A stretch of 52,146 bases of DNA from Bacteroidales bacterium (GCA_012728975.1 JAAYDZ010000073.1:1-52146); one strand, 5' to 3'. Positions 15,946 through 24,845 are shown, counted from the stretch's first letter. Notes: generated by a model not told the origin, from the sequence alone. Made by a program: numbers and translations.

Positions 15946-17919
15946 CTAATCGTCACATCTCAAAACGAGAGCACTACGACAAGGTATGTAGAGAGAAAGC
16001 AAATTTCGCCCCTCCTTATATTGAGTAAAGTGCTCTACATCAACTGCATTTCTGCCAAAGCCACCAAATTGTGAAGCATCGCTGTCAAGGACGGGAACCC
16101 ATTTGCCCGCAGGGGCCTCAAAACAGTAATTTTCGAAAGATTGTTCCGGATTGAAACTAAAAACGAACATAAAAGCACCTCTGGCAAAGATCAGAATCTT
16201 CTTTTCCTCATCCTGGCGAAGTGATATAATCTTGTATTTCAGTATCTTATTGTCTGCAAAAAGATTCACCATCGCAATATCAAAATCCAATAACGATTTA
16301 TAACGGAGATAATCGGCATCGGCCAATGACCACTGCCTACGCGCATAGAAATAGGACCATGAATTTCCCTCCCTGGGAAAATCAATCCACTCCGGATGCC
16401 CAAATTCATTGCCCATAAAGTTCAGATAGCCGTCACCAGCGGTAGCTATAGTCACCAGGCGTATCATCTTATGGAGAGCAATTCCCCTATCGACAATGAT
16501 ACTCTCCGATTCTTTATTCATCGAAGAATACATCTCCTTGTCCATGAGACGGAATATGATGGTCTTATCACCCACCAGAGCCTGGTCATGACATTCAGCA
16601 TAGCTAATAGTCCTCTCATCAGCACGCTTGTTGGTAAGTTGATAAAAGATCTCTCCCATGCTCCACTCCCAATCGGACAACTCTTTGATCCATTTAATCC
16701 AATGATCGGCAATACCCATACTCATCCTGAAGTCAAATCCGAAACCGCCCTTTTTTATAGGAGCCGCCAGCCCTGGCATCCCGGACATATCCTCGGCAAT
16801 AGTGAAGGCGGTGGGCTTTAATTCCTTGACAAGAATATTGGCCAGAGCCAGATAGACCAGCGCATCCTCATCCTGTCCACCATCGAAATAACATTCGTAT
16901 CCTATAAAATCGCGCTCCAGGCCATGGTCATAATAGAGCATGCTGGTAACTCCGTCAAAACGGAATCCATCGAGATTATATTCCTCCAACCAGTATTTGC
17001 AGTTGGAAAGCAGGAAATAGAGTGTCTCATTTTTACCGTAATCAAAGCAACGCGAATGCCAGGTGGGATGCTCTCCTCTTGCCCCTTCGTGGAAATAGGT
17101 AGTATATGAGCCGTCGAAACGGCTGAGACCCTCCACCTCATTTTTGACCGCATGCGAATGAACAATATCCATAATCACTGCAATGCCTAGCCGGTGCGCC
17201 TCGTCCACCAACTCCTTGAACTCCTCAGGAGTACCGAATCTGCTGCTGAGCGCAAAAAAGTTGGAAACCTGATACCCGAATGAGCCGTAGTAAGGATGTT
17301 CCTGAAGGGCCATTATCTGTATGGTATTATAACCTCCTGCTGCAATTCTGGGAAGAACATTGCGTCTAAATTCACTAAATCCGGCCACTTTCTCCTCTTC
17401 GGAACTCATGCCTATGTGGGTTTCATAGATCAGGGGGTTGGCAACCTTACGACGAAACTTTCTTTTCCATTTATAGGGTGTTGAAGGAGCCCACACCTGG
17501 GCTGAAAAGATCTTCGTGTACTCATCCTGCACACAACGGGTAGCATAGGCAGGCAGACGTTCTCCACCACCACCGGGCCACTCTACATACCAACGGTAGA
17601 GAGTCCCGTGAGATATAATTTCAGAAGGAACTATCAGTTCCCAGTTGCCTCCGCCGATCGGTGTGAAAGCATACCGATCCTCCCTTTTCCAGCCATTGAA
17701 ATCACCGATAAGAAAAATTCTGGTAGCATTTGGAGCCCATTCCCGGAATACCCAGCCACGGGAATCCCGATGGAGCACATAATAGAGATGGTTGTTTACT
17801 GCATCTGACAGGAGGCCCTCTCCGGCCATTTCCCTTTTTTTCTGCAGCACCAACGCATTACGGCGCTCTATAATATCCTTGTACGGTGCAAGGTATTTAT
17901 CTTTTTTATATATCTTCAT
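15946..17919 (-). CDS. glgB: 1,4-alpha-glucan branching enzyme
   Basis: 657 residues from the ATG at 17919; an in-frame GTG at 17931 adds four residues and is less likely in this lineage. An N-terminal CBM48 domain (REWAPNATRIFLIGDFNGW) precedes a GH13 barrel with DIVHSH, GFRFDGVTS (nucleophile near Asp322), IAEDMSGMPG (acid/base Glu near 376) and AECHDQALVGDKT, plus a C-terminal all-beta domain. It resembles the eukaryote-type GH13_8 branching enzymes. It introduces alpha-1,6 branches into glycogen. The start overlaps the end of xseB by 14 bases. Confidence 0.94.
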   Translation of the reverse strand: MKIYKKDKYLAPYKDIIERRNALVLQKKREMAGEGLLSDAVNNHLYYVLHRDSRGWVFREWAPNATRIFLIGDFNGWKREDRYAFTPIGGGNWELIVPSEIISHGTLYRWYVEWPGGGGERLPAYATRCVQDEYTKIFSAQVWAPSTPYKWKRKFRRKVANPLIYETHIGMSSEEEKVAGFSEFRRNVLPRIAAGGYNTIQIMALQEHPYYGSFGYQVSNFFALSSRFGTPEEFKELVDEAHRLGIAVIMDIVHSHAVKNEVEGLSRFDGSYTTYFHEGARGEHPTWHSRCFDYGKNETLYFLLSNCKYWLEEYNLDGFRFDGVTSMLYYDHGLERDFIGYECYFDGGQDEDALVYLALANILVKELKPTAFTIAEDMSGMPGLAAPIKKGGFGFDFRMSMGIADHWIKWIKELSDWEWSMGEIFYQLTNKRADERTISYAECHDQALVGDKTIIFRLMDKEMYSSMNKESESIIVDRGIALHKMIRLVTIATAGDGYLNFMGNEFGHPEWIDFPREGNSWSYFYARRQWSLADADYLRYKSLLDFDIAMVNLFADNKILKYKIISLRQDEEKKILIFARGAFMFVFSFNPEQSFENYCFEAPAGKWVPVLDSDASQFGGFGRNAVDVEHFTQYKEGRNLLSLYIPCRSALVLRCDD

Positions 17920-18118
17920 TATCGTCGTCACTCTTATTTATGATCGCTTCAATCTTCTCCTGCTCTCCCTTTATAGTGTCCCTACAATATTTTATCAATT
18001 CCATAGCTCTTTTTACATCGTTTTCGATGCCGGAAAGGTCTCTTTCGGGATCTTCTATGCCTGTGACGAGCTGTTCCAGCTCAGTAAAGGCCTCTTCATA
18101 GCTCATTTTCTCTTTCAT
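17906..18118 (-). CDS. xseB: Exodeoxyribonuclease VII small subunit
   Basis: 70 residues, typical length. MSYEEAFTELEQLVTGIEDPERDLSGIE is the conserved helical XseB core, and the tail is acidic. It binds several copies to XseA to form the exonuclease that trims single-stranded DNA. It overlaps the xseA end by 23 bases and the glgB start by 14 bases. A second in-frame ATG four codons downstream (18106) is also possible. Confidence 0.92.
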   Translation of the reverse strand: MKEKMSYEEAFTELEQLVTGIEDPERDLSGIENDVKRAMELIKYCRDTIKGEQEKIEAIINKSDDDNEDI

Positions 18119-19313
18119 ATGTCATTGTTTTTATTTCGCTTGAAATTACCTCGCATTCAACTACTGCATCGCTGAACATTACCTTAAGGTGCTGACCGGG
18201 TATAAGATCCGCACCGGAGGCAATCCTGCGACCATCTTTGAGCACCACCAGATAACCCTTTGCAATCAGAGTCCGGGGATCTGCAGCCATTAGGCGTGCC
18301 TGCAAAAGATCTACTTTACGCAAAGCATCTGAAGTTTTGATTGAGATTGCACTCCTGATCCGTACCTTCATATTATCAAAAAGAGCCAGTTCTCGTTGAC
18401 TTTTACTCTTGAGGGCCAGTTTGAGACGGGTGATGAGAGAGTAAACCGCCTGTTCTTCGTGAGAGAAAAGCTCTATAAAAAAATCAGCTAGTGCTGTAGG
18501 TGTTTTGAGATTATGCCACGCAACCATATCTATGACATGGTAATCCTTATCGTGACCGATACCGGTAAGTACAGGAATAGGAAACTGAGCTACATTAAGT
18601 GCCAGATCATAGTCATCAAAACAGACCAAATCCATTACCGAACCACCTCCCCTGAGTATCAGCACGGCATCAAACTCCTCAATATGGTGTGCAATAGCAT
18701 CCAAGGCTGCAATAATACCCGCAGGCGCCTCCGCACCCTGCATCGGTGCCGGAAACAGTGTGGTAATAAAACCAAAACCATATAAGTTACCGTGAAGATG
18801 TTGAATAAAATCTCGGTAACCTGCTGCATTTTCAGCCGATATCACCGCCAGACGACGAGGAAGCGAAGGAAGTTTGAGAGAAGAATTTAGCTCCATCATC
18901 CCCTGCTCCGAGAGCTGTGCAATAGTCCTCTGGCGTTCTAACTCCAAATTACCAACCGTAAAGGAGGGGTCGATATCCCGCACATTTAGCGAAAGACCGT
19001 AGAGCTCACTGTAGTTTACCTGCACCTTAAGCAACACAGTCATTCCGGCTACTATATCGCTACCGGTGACGCTCCGAAAGTGTGCAGATAGGATGCGATA
19101 GGTTTGTGCCCAAATGACTGCAGAGCATTTTGCGAGCAACCTGCCACTCTTCTCTTCCTTTTCCACGAGAGTGAGATAGCAGTGTCCGGAACGGTTTACA
19201 CTACATTCGCTCACCTCCGCTCTCACCCAAAGCGAATCGGTAAAAGCTTCAGCCAGAACCTCGGAGATATCACTCTGCAGTTGATAGAGTGTATAGAGTT
19301 TTCTGTCATCCAT
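18096..19313 (-). CDS. xseA: Exodeoxyribonuclease VII large subunit
   Basis: 405 residues from the ATG at 19313; an in-frame TTG at 19343 adds ten residues and is unlikely. An N-terminal OB-fold (SLWVRAEVSECSVNRSGHCYLTL, about 35-55) is followed by the exonuclease domain with SAENAAGYRDF, ILRGGGSVMDL, GIGHDKDYHVID and TPTALADF, all XseA signatures. It degrades single-stranded DNA from both ends with XseB. A -7-like box ends only 8 bases before this start (see findings). Confidence 0.95.
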   Translation of the reverse strand: MDDRKLYTLYQLQSDISEVLAEAFTDSLWVRAEVSECSVNRSGHCYLTLVEKEEKSGRLLAKCSAVIWAQTYRILSAHFRSVTGSDIVAGMTVLLKVQVNYSELYGLSLNVRDIDPSFTVGNLELERQRTIAQLSEQGMMELNSSLKLPSLPRRLAVISAENAAGYRDFIQHLHGNLYGFGFITTLFPAPMQGAEAPAGIIAALDAIAHHIEEFDAVLILRGGGSVMDLVCFDDYDLALNVAQFPIPVLTGIGHDKDYHVIDMVAWHNLKTPTALADFFIELFSHEEQAVYSLITRLKLALKSKSQRELALFDNMKVRIRSAISIKTSDALRKVDLLQARLMAADPRTLIAKGYLVVLKDGRRIASGADLIPGQHLKVMFSDAVVECEVISSEIKTMTYERENEL

Positions 19314-19372
19314 AACAAGACAAAGATAGTGATTATTGGGCAAATATATTTCTATAATTCAAGTTACTTGCG

Positions 19373-19380
19373 TACATTTG
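19373..19380 (+). promoter_or_regulatory. -7 promoter box for engB
   Basis: TACATTTG fits TAnnTTTG and lies 22 bases before the engB ATG in the divergent xseA/engB interval. No clear TTTG -33 element is seen. Confidence 0.4.
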
Positions 19381-19401
19381 CAGAACAAAGAATTCTAAGT
19401 G

Positions 19402-20001
19402 ATGATTATCAAAAAGGCCATTTTTGCGGGCAGTAGCGAAAGAGTTGACCAGAAACCGAAAGCGCTCTATCCGGAGTTTGCTTTTATCGGCAGGTCAAAT
19501 GTGGGCAAATCATCACTCATCAACTGCTTATGTCAGAACAAAAAGCTTGCACACACCTCTTCCACACCTGGCAAGACACAGCTTATCAACCATTTTCTGA
19601 TCAATGACAGCTGGTATCTTGTTGACCTTCCCGGATACGGCTATGCTAAAATGAGCAAAACGGGCAGGGCAAAGCTTTCGAGAATAATCAATGGGTACAT
19701 AGACCGCTCGCAAGAAATGATGCTGCTATTTGTGTTACTGGATTCCCGTCACGACATTCAACAGATTGATCTCAATTTTTTGATTTCTCTCGGAGAGAAA
19801 GGTATTCCCTTCTCAATCATCTTTACCAAATGCGACAAATCCTCACAGAGTGTTCTGGAAAAACAGATTGAGAAGAACCGCAATCACCTGCTCGAATACT
19901 GGGAAGAACTTCCTCAAGTATTTCTCTCCTCTTCCGAGACAGGAATGGGCCGTGAAGAAATTCTTTCGTATATTGAAACAATACTTAATACTTTGACATA
20001 A
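19402..20001 (+). CDS. engB: Ribosome-biogenesis GTPase EngB/YsxC
   Basis: 199 residues from the ATG at 19402 (a GTG lies directly before it). G1 is GRSNVGKSS (about 30-38), G2/switch I the TSSTPGKTQ region, G3 DLPGYGYAK, and G4 TKCD. The TrmE-Era-EngA-like family member YsxC/EngB is needed for assembly of the large ribosomal subunit. It is divergent from xseA. A gap of 148 bases with heptanucleotide repeats separates it from prs. Confidence 0.95.
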   Translation: MIIKKAIFAGSSERVDQKPKALYPEFAFIGRSNVGKSSLINCLCQNKKLAHTSSTPGKTQLINHFLINDSWYLVDLPGYGYAKMSKTGRAKLSRIINGYIDRSQEMMLLFVLLDSRHDIQQIDLNFLISLGEKGIPFSIIFTKCDKSSQSVLEKQIEKNRNHLLEYWEELPQVFLSSSETGMGREEILSYIETILNTLT

Positions 20002-20110
20002 TACCAGAAAATCAACACCTGACACTAAAGACTCAACACTAACAATTTGACACTATATACGTAATGCCCACTCTACTAATAAGATATTTTTAGACGAATA
20101 CCACACTAGT

Positions 20111-20145
20111 AACTCAGAACTCAATACTCAAAACTCAAAACTTAA
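20111..20145 (+). repeat. Heptanucleotide tandem array upstream of prs
   Basis: Five consecutive 7-base units of consensus AACTCAR (one TACTCAA, one AACTTAA) end four bases before the prs ATG. A looser 7-base periodicity built on GACAC/CAACAC continues upstream through about 20013-20053. The same unit, on the coding strand, forms an array inside dnaX at 23463-23571. The rest of the engB-prs gap (20002-20149) shows no gene. Confidence 0.8.
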
Positions 20146-20149
20146 CTCT

Positions 20150-21103
20150 ATGGGACCCAACGACCACCAATTCAAAATCTTTTCTTGCAGAAACTCACGT
20201 TATCTGGCTGAAAAAATTGCCAAAAGCCTGAATACAGAACTTGGCAAGTCTGAAGTAACCGTATTCAGTGATGGTGAATTTCAACCGGCATTTCTGGAAA
20301 GCGTACGCGGAGCCACAGTATTCATTGTACAGTCTACATTCCCTCCAACAGAGAACCTTTTCGAACTTCTACTTATGATTGATGCCGCCAGAAGGGCATC
20401 AGCCTACAAAGTAATTGCCGTAATACCCTATTTTGGCTGGGCAAGACAAGACCGAAAAGATCGTCCGAGAGTCTCCATAGGCGCAAAACTGGTGGCCAAT
20501 CTTCTACATGCTGCAGGTTGCGACAGGGTGATGACCGCTGATCTTCACGCCGATCAGATTCAGGGATTTTTTGACTTCCCCGTTGACCACATCTACGCCA
20601 GCAATCTTTTTCTCGCCTACATCAAAAAGCTGAAACTGGAAAATCTCTCTATAGCCTCCCCGGATATGGGTGGTGCCAAAAGGGCGAATGCCTATTCAAG
20701 AATTCTCAGTGTACCGATGATCATTTGCCATAAATCACGTGAAAAAGCTAATGTAGTAGGAACTATGACTGCTATCGGCGATGTAAAGGACAGAAATATT
20801 GTAATTGTTGACGATATCGTAGACACCGCTGGGACCATCACCAAATGTGCCGATATGTTGTTAGATAAAGGCGCTATCAGCGTCAGGGCAGTCTGCACAC
20901 ACGCCGTACTTTCCGGTAACGCCTTCGCTCGCGTAGCCAAATCCGGTATCAAAGAGTTTATTGTTACCGACACTATTCCAATGAAACAGGAGCCTGAGAT
21001 TGACACATCCAAGTTTACAGTACTTTCCGTAGCCGAAACTTTCGCAGATGTTATCGAAAAGGTCTACAAGTTCAAGTCCATCAGCGATACATTTATCTTC
21101 TAG
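20150..21103 (+). CDS. prs: Ribose-phosphate pyrophosphokinase
   Basis: 317 residues. FSDGEFQP near the N-terminus, the flexible-loop region YFGWARQDRKDRPR, the HADQIQGFFD segment, and the PRPP-binding motif DDIVDTAGT (about 221-229) are all present. It converts ribose 5-phosphate and ATP to PRPP for nucleotide, His, Trp and NAD synthesis. nadE follows after 15 bases, so PRPP and NAD supply may be co-expressed. The ATG directly follows the heptamer array, so the 5' untranslated RNA would contain the repeat. Confidence 0.96.
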   Translation: MGPNDHQFKIFSCRNSRYLAEKIAKSLNTELGKSEVTVFSDGEFQPAFLESVRGATVFIVQSTFPPTENLFELLLMIDAARRASAYKVIAVIPYFGWARQDRKDRPRVSIGAKLVANLLHAAGCDRVMTADLHADQIQGFFDFPVDHIYASNLFLAYIKKLKLENLSIASPDMGGAKRANAYSRILSVPMIICHKSREKANVVGTMTAIGDVKDRNIVIVDDIVDTAGTITKCADMLLDKGAISVRAVCTHAVLSGNAFARVAKSGIKEFIVTDTIPMKQEPEIDTSKFTVLSVAETFADVIEKVYKFKSISDTFIF

Positions 21104-21118
21104 AAGCCTTTTATTAGT

Positions 21119-21961
21119 ATGATACTCAATAACAACATCCCTATCGAGGTAGCTTATGAAACAATAGTCAACAAAATGCGTGATTATTTCCGTAGTGCCG
21201 GCATGAAAAAGGCCGTCCTGGGACTCTCCGGTGGTATCGATTCGGCTGTTGTGATGGCAATTGCCTGTGAAGCGCTTGGCCGGGAAAATGTTCACGGCCT
21301 CCTCATGCCCTCTCAGTTTTCCACGTTACATTCTGTTTCAGATGCGGTAGATCTTGCCAACAATCTCAAGGTCAAATATACGGTGGTCCCAATCGAAAAA
21401 ATCTACAACCGCTTCATGAGAGAGCTCTTCTCATTTTTCGAGATAGGAAAATGGAGCATTGCACAGGAAAATCTTCAAGCACGCATCCGAGGCACAATAC
21501 TGATGACTTATTCCAATCGCTTTAACTCCCTGCTGCTCAACACATCCAATAAAAGCGAAATATTTGTCGGTTATGGTACCCTCTACGGTGACCTTTGCGG
21601 CGCAATAATGGTAATTGCCGACCTTTATAAACTTCAGGTTTATGAGATGGCCGGTTACATTAACTCTTCGTTAGGCAATGTCATTCCAGCCTCCACCATA
21701 CATAAGTCACCTTCGGCAGAACTCAGGCCCGGACAGAAGGACAGCGATTCTTTCCCTCCTTATGATATTCTTGACCCTATCATATACAGTCTCCACGAAG
21801 AGGCCAAAAGTGCGGAAGAGGTAATTGCCGGAGGAGCAGACAGAGCAGTAGTAGAACGCATTATAGCACTTAATAGCGCATACTCATTCAAAATAGCACA
21901 GATACCTCCTGTAATTACTGTCACAGACAAGCCGGTAGTTCCTGAATACAAATGCATCTGA
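21119..21961 (+). CDS. nadE: NH3-dependent NAD+ synthetase
   Basis: 280 residues, the short ammonia-dependent form without a glutaminase domain. The ATP-pyrophosphatase P-loop is SGGIDS (37-42); NTSNKSEIFVGYGTLYGD and PSAELRPGQKDSD are conserved NadE segments. It amidates nicotinate adenine dinucleotide to NAD+. It sits between prs and a 1-base-spaced small membrane protein gene. Confidence 0.95.
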   Translation: MILNNNIPIEVAYETIVNKMRDYFRSAGMKKAVLGLSGGIDSAVVMAIACEALGRENVHGLLMPSQFSTLHSVSDAVDLANNLKVKYTVVPIEKIYNRFMRELFSFFEIGKWSIAQENLQARIRGTILMTYSNRFNSLLLNTSNKSEIFVGYGTLYGDLCGAIMVIADLYKLQVYEMAGYINSSLGNVIPASTIHKSPSAELRPGQKDSDSFPPYDILDPIIYSLHEEAKSAEEVIAGGADRAVVERIIALNSAYSFKIAQIPPVITVTDKPVVPEYKCI

Positions 21962-21962
21962 T

Positions 21963-22238
21963 ATGAAAGTCTTAATAGCCGCAATAATTATAGTAGGATT
22001 CAGCTTCCTTGCAATGAGCGTTACAATCATTTTCAAAAAGGGCGGAAAATTCCCTGATGGAGAGATTTCACGCAACAAACATCTTCGCGAGAAGGGCATC
22101 GTTTGTGCTAAAGATGAGGAACTGAGGATTTGGGGACGTAAAAATAAATGTGATGATGATGCGGAATGTTCGGAGAGTGGGTGTGAAACCTGCGCATTCA
22201 ACACATTTCACAATCCAAAACAGACCCCAGCGAAATAA
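21963..22238 (+). CDS. Small Cys-rich membrane protein of unknown function
   Basis: 91 residues. One N-terminal transmembrane segment (about 3-24), a basic stretch (FKKGGKFPDGEISRNKHLREKG), then a Cys-rich tail with five cysteines (one in GIVC, one in NKC, one in AEC, two in GCETC). The spacing could ligate a metal or an Fe-S centre, but no family is recognised with certainty; similar membrane-or-secreted proteins occur in Bacteroidota. It starts 1 base after nadE and ends directly against the convergent lptB stop. Confidence 0.75.
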   Translation: MKVLIAAIIIVGFSFLAMSVTIIFKKGGKFPDGEISRNKHLREKGIVCAKDEELRIWGRKNKCDDDAECSESGCETCAFNTFHNPKQTPAK

Positions 22239-22982
22239 TTACTTTTCGTGAAGTACCGCTTTACGAAGTTCAAAATTCTGCCCCAAATATTTCTTGCGAA
22301 CTTCAGGATTATTGGCCAGCTGTTCGGCCGTACCGCTTTCCAGAATTGTTCCCTCATAAAGAAGATAAGCCCGGTCTGTAATGGCCAGGGTTTCGTGAAC
22401 ATTATGGTCTGTTATAATTATACCTATGTTCTTGGTTTTGAGTTTTGCAATTATGTGTTGGATATCTTCTACAGCAATAGGGTCTACACCGGCAAAAGGT
22501 TCATCAAGAAGAATGAATTTGGGATCTATAGCCAGCGCTCTTGCAATCTCGCAACGACGTCTTTCTCCACCGGAAAGCTGTATTCCCTGGTTTTTGCGCA
22601 CTTTGTGAAGACCAAACTCCTCTATAAGTGACTCCAGACGTTCGTGGCGCTCTTCTTTGGAATAACCCGCCATTTCCATCACGGATAGAAGATTGTCTTC
22701 GACATTGAGCGTACGGAACACAGAGGCCTCCTGAGCAAGATAGCCCAAACCTTTCTGTGCTCTTTTGTACATTGGAAGTTTTGTTATCTCCTCTTCATCC
22801 AGGAAAATTTTACCGTCATTGGGCTTGATCAATCCGGTAATCATATAGAATGTGGTGGTCTTGCCGGCTCCGTTGGGGCCTAGCAATCCCACGATTTCAC
22901 CCTGTTCAACTTCAATAGAGACACCTTTTACAACGGTTCTCTTACCATATTTCTTTACCAGATTTGTACAAAAAAGCTTCAT
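22239..22982 (-). CDS. lptB: LPS export ABC transporter ATPase LptB
   Basis: 247 residues. Walker [10 protein letters not shown] (35-43), Q-loop in [12 protein letters not shown], signature LSGGE (136-140), Walker B ILLDEP and switch His193. The AQEASVFR and [13 protein letters not shown] segments are typical of LptB rather than other ABC ATPases. It powers LptFG extraction of LPS from the inner membrane. Its gene lies 18 bases after dnaX on the same strand; lptF/lptG are not in the window. Confidence 0.94.
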   Translation of the reverse strand: MKLFCTNLVKKYGKRTVVKGVSIEVEQGEIVGLLGPNGAGKTTTFYMITGLIKPNDGKIFLDEEEITKLPMYKRAQKGLGYLAQEASVFRTLNVEDNLLSVMEMAGYSKEERHERLESLIEEFGLHKVRKNQGIQLSGGERRRCEIARALAIDPKFILLDEPFAGVDPIAVEDIQHIIAKLKTKNIGIIITDHNVHETLAITDRAYLLYEGTILESGTAEQLANNPEVRKKYLGQNFELRKAVLHEK

Positions 22983-23000
22983 ATAGGATATTTCGGTGTT

Positions 23001-24785
23001 CTAAATGGTATCAAGCCCGAGATTTTTCTTCAGTTCACGGTACTCTTCGGATGTCTTCTGCAAATAGTTTGCCTTATCGGAAGGCATATACAATTTTTGA
23101 TTATTATCTTGATCAGAAACCTCTTCCAAGGCCACTTTAAGACGAAGTGAAGGGAGATCAATACGTTCCTTCAGAAATGATTCAAGGCGCTTAAGGAAAT
23201 GACGGTCGATATACTCCTTCTGTGTTATATTGCTAACAGAAAAGATAACAACAGAGCCTGATTCATCAATCTGCGGATTACCCTTAGCCAGTGCTGCGGA
23301 GAGGTTGGGAGAACGGGATTCGCTTACAATCAACTCTTCCCAGACGCTCTTAAGATTCTCTTCATCAAGAGGAACTTTGACTATCTCCTGAGCAAACTCC
23401 ATCTTTTTTGAGGAAGATCCGGACTTGACCTCCTGCATTACATTTTTGATTGAGAGAGATGTTTTTGGAGTCTGTAGTTTGGAGTCTGTAGTTTGGAGTT
23501 GTGGGTTCTGAGTTCCGGGGTCCGGGGTGCGGGGTTCTGAGTTCTGAGTTCCGAGTTCTGAGTTTTGAGTTACCGTTGGAGCAGTCTGAGAAGCCGCAGG
23601 TTTGGCCGTAGAGGAGGTTTGTACAGCAAATGGTTGAGCTACAGTGGGTTGCACTGCCTGTACCGTGGCGGTTGGTTGTGCAACAGCCGATGCTGCATTT
23701 ATACGGGAAATCTTGAGCAAAGCAAACTCTATCAGTAGTCTCGGATTACCACTCTGACGGTAGGAAGCCTCGCAGTCAGTAGTGGCTGCAAGTGCCTCAT
23801 AGAGAAAGTCAACGGGGCATTTTGCAGAGAGCTCCCGATATTTCTGTGCTATCGAAGGAGCAAGTTCGAGGAGGGAGTGTGATGCATCGTTTTTGCACAC
23901 AAGCAGATCACGAAAGTGGTTGCTCAGACCCGAGATGAAGTGGAGTGCATTGAACCCTTTGGAGAGTATTTCATCAAAAGTGAGAAATGCTGCCGCATAG
24001 TCACCTTCGAGGAAATCTTCGGTAAGTTTAAAGTAATATTCGTAGTCGAGAACATTGAGATTGTGGATAACCTGCTCGTAACTCACTTCATGCCCGCAAA
24101 AGGCCACGGTCTGGTCAAAGAGTGTGAGAGCATCACGCATCGCACCATCCGCTTTCTGAGCAATGATATGAAGGGTGTCATCCCCTATGGTTACCTGCTC
24201 CTTGAAAGCGATATCCTTCAGATTGCGCACTATGTTCTCTACTGATATACGGTTAAAGTCATAGGTCTGACATCTGGAGAGTATGGTGGGGAGTATCTTA
24301 TGCTTTTCAGTGGTACAGAGTATGAATATCGCATAGGAAGGCGGTTCCTCAAGAGTTTTGAGGAAAGCATTGAATGCCTGTTGCGAAAGCATGTGCACCT
24401 CATCTATGATGTAGACGCTGTATTTTCCTATCTGGGGTGGAATGCGAACCTTATCGGTAAGGTTGCGGATATCATCGACTGAATTATTGGAAGCGGCATC
24501 CAGTTCGTGGATGCTGTATGAGCGCCCTTCTGCAAATGAGAGACAGGATTCACAAGCTCCGCAAGGCACCAAGTTATCCTGAATACTGGAACAGTTGATG
24601 GTTTTGGCAAAGATCCTCGCAGCGCTGGTTTTACCCACACCACGCGGGCCACAGAACAGGTATGCATGCGCCAATTGGTTTCTCAGAATGGAATTCTTTA
24701 GAGTCCTCGCGATATTCTCCTGCCCAATCAGCGAATCGAAATCATTCGGTCGGTATTTTCGTGCAGATACTATGAACTGTCCCAT
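23001..24785 (-). CDS. dnaX: DNA polymerase III subunit gamma/tau
   Basis: 594 residues. AAA+ clamp-loader domain with Walker A GPRGVGKTS (46-54), a four-Cys zinc module (Cys65, 75, 78, 81), Walker B VYIIDEVHML and the sensor region TTEKHKILPTILSRCQ. Domain III ends near 370. A linker (about 375-445) is rich in Ala, Pro, Thr and Gln; its second half (about 403-441) is encoded by heptanucleotide repeats. A polymerase-binding tau-like C-terminal region follows. No slippery frameshift signal was noticed. It is divergent from the M16 gene. Confidence 0.95.
   Translation of the reverse strand: MGQFIVSARKYRPNDFDSLIGQENIARTLKNSILRNQLAHAYLFCGPRGVGKTSAARIFAKTINCSSIQDNLVPCGACESCLSFAEGRSYSIHELDAASNNSVDDIRNLTDKVRIPPQIGKYSVYIIDEVHMLSQQAFNAFLKTLEEPPSYAIFILCTTEKHKILPTILSRCQTYDFNRISVENIVRNLKDIAFKEQVTIGDDTLHIIAQKADGAMRDALTLFDQTVAFCGHEVSYEQVIHNLNVLDYEYYFKLTEDFLEGDYAAAFLTFDEILSKGFNALHFISGLSNHFRDLLVCKNDASHSLLELAPSIAQKYRELSAKCPVDFLYEALAATTDCEASYRQSGNPRLLIEFALLKISRINAASAVAQPTATVQAVQPTVAQPFAVQTSSTAKPAASQTAPTVTQNSELGTQNSEPRTPDPGTQNPQLQTTDSKLQTPKTSLSIKNVMQEVKSGSSSKKMEFAQEIVKVPLDEENLKSVWEELIVSESRSPNLSAALAKGNPQIDESGSVVIFSVSNITQKEYIDRHFLKRLESFLKERIDLPSLRLKVALEEVSDQDNNQKLYMPSDKANYLQKTSEEYRELKKNLGLDTI
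23463..23571 (-). repeat. In-frame heptanucleotide array inside dnaX
   Basis: On the coding strand, 23537-23571 is five perfect-phase heptamers (AACTCAA, AACTCAG, AACTCGG, AACTCAG, AACTCAG). The adjoining stretch has decayed 7-base units (CCGGGGT-type) and a perfect 14-base tandem duplication at 23471-23484 and 23485-23498. Seven bases times three gives a seven-residue peptide period (TQNSELG, TQNSEPR). Confidence 0.85.
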
Positions 24786-24818
24786 ATTATGTCTATACGA
24801 TAGATTTTTGTGATTTTA

Positions 24819-24826
24819 CAAAAATA
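24819..24826 (-). promoter_or_regulatory. -7 promoter box for dnaX
   Basis: Minus-strand TATTTTTG fits TAnnTTTG and ends 33 bases before the dnaX ATG. No TTTG is seen at the expected -33 spacing. Confidence 0.4.
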
Positions 24827-24837
24827 GGAATAATTTA

Positions 24838-24845
24838 TAACTTTG
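24838..24845 (+). promoter_or_regulatory. -7 promoter box for the M16 peptidase unit
   Basis: TAACTTTG fits TAnnTTTG and ends 22 bases before the ATG at 24868. The nearest TTTG (24807-24810) is 27 bases upstream, longer than usual. Confidence 0.45.

Noticed and set aside
20002-20149. Repeat-bearing gap considered as a CRISPR array
   Set aside because: Units are 7 bases long with no spacers; it is a tandem heptamer array.
23001-24785. Programmed frameshift in dnaX giving gamma and tau
   Set aside because: No A-rich slippery heptamer with downstream hairpin was noticed in the linker; the heptamer array is a different kind of signal.
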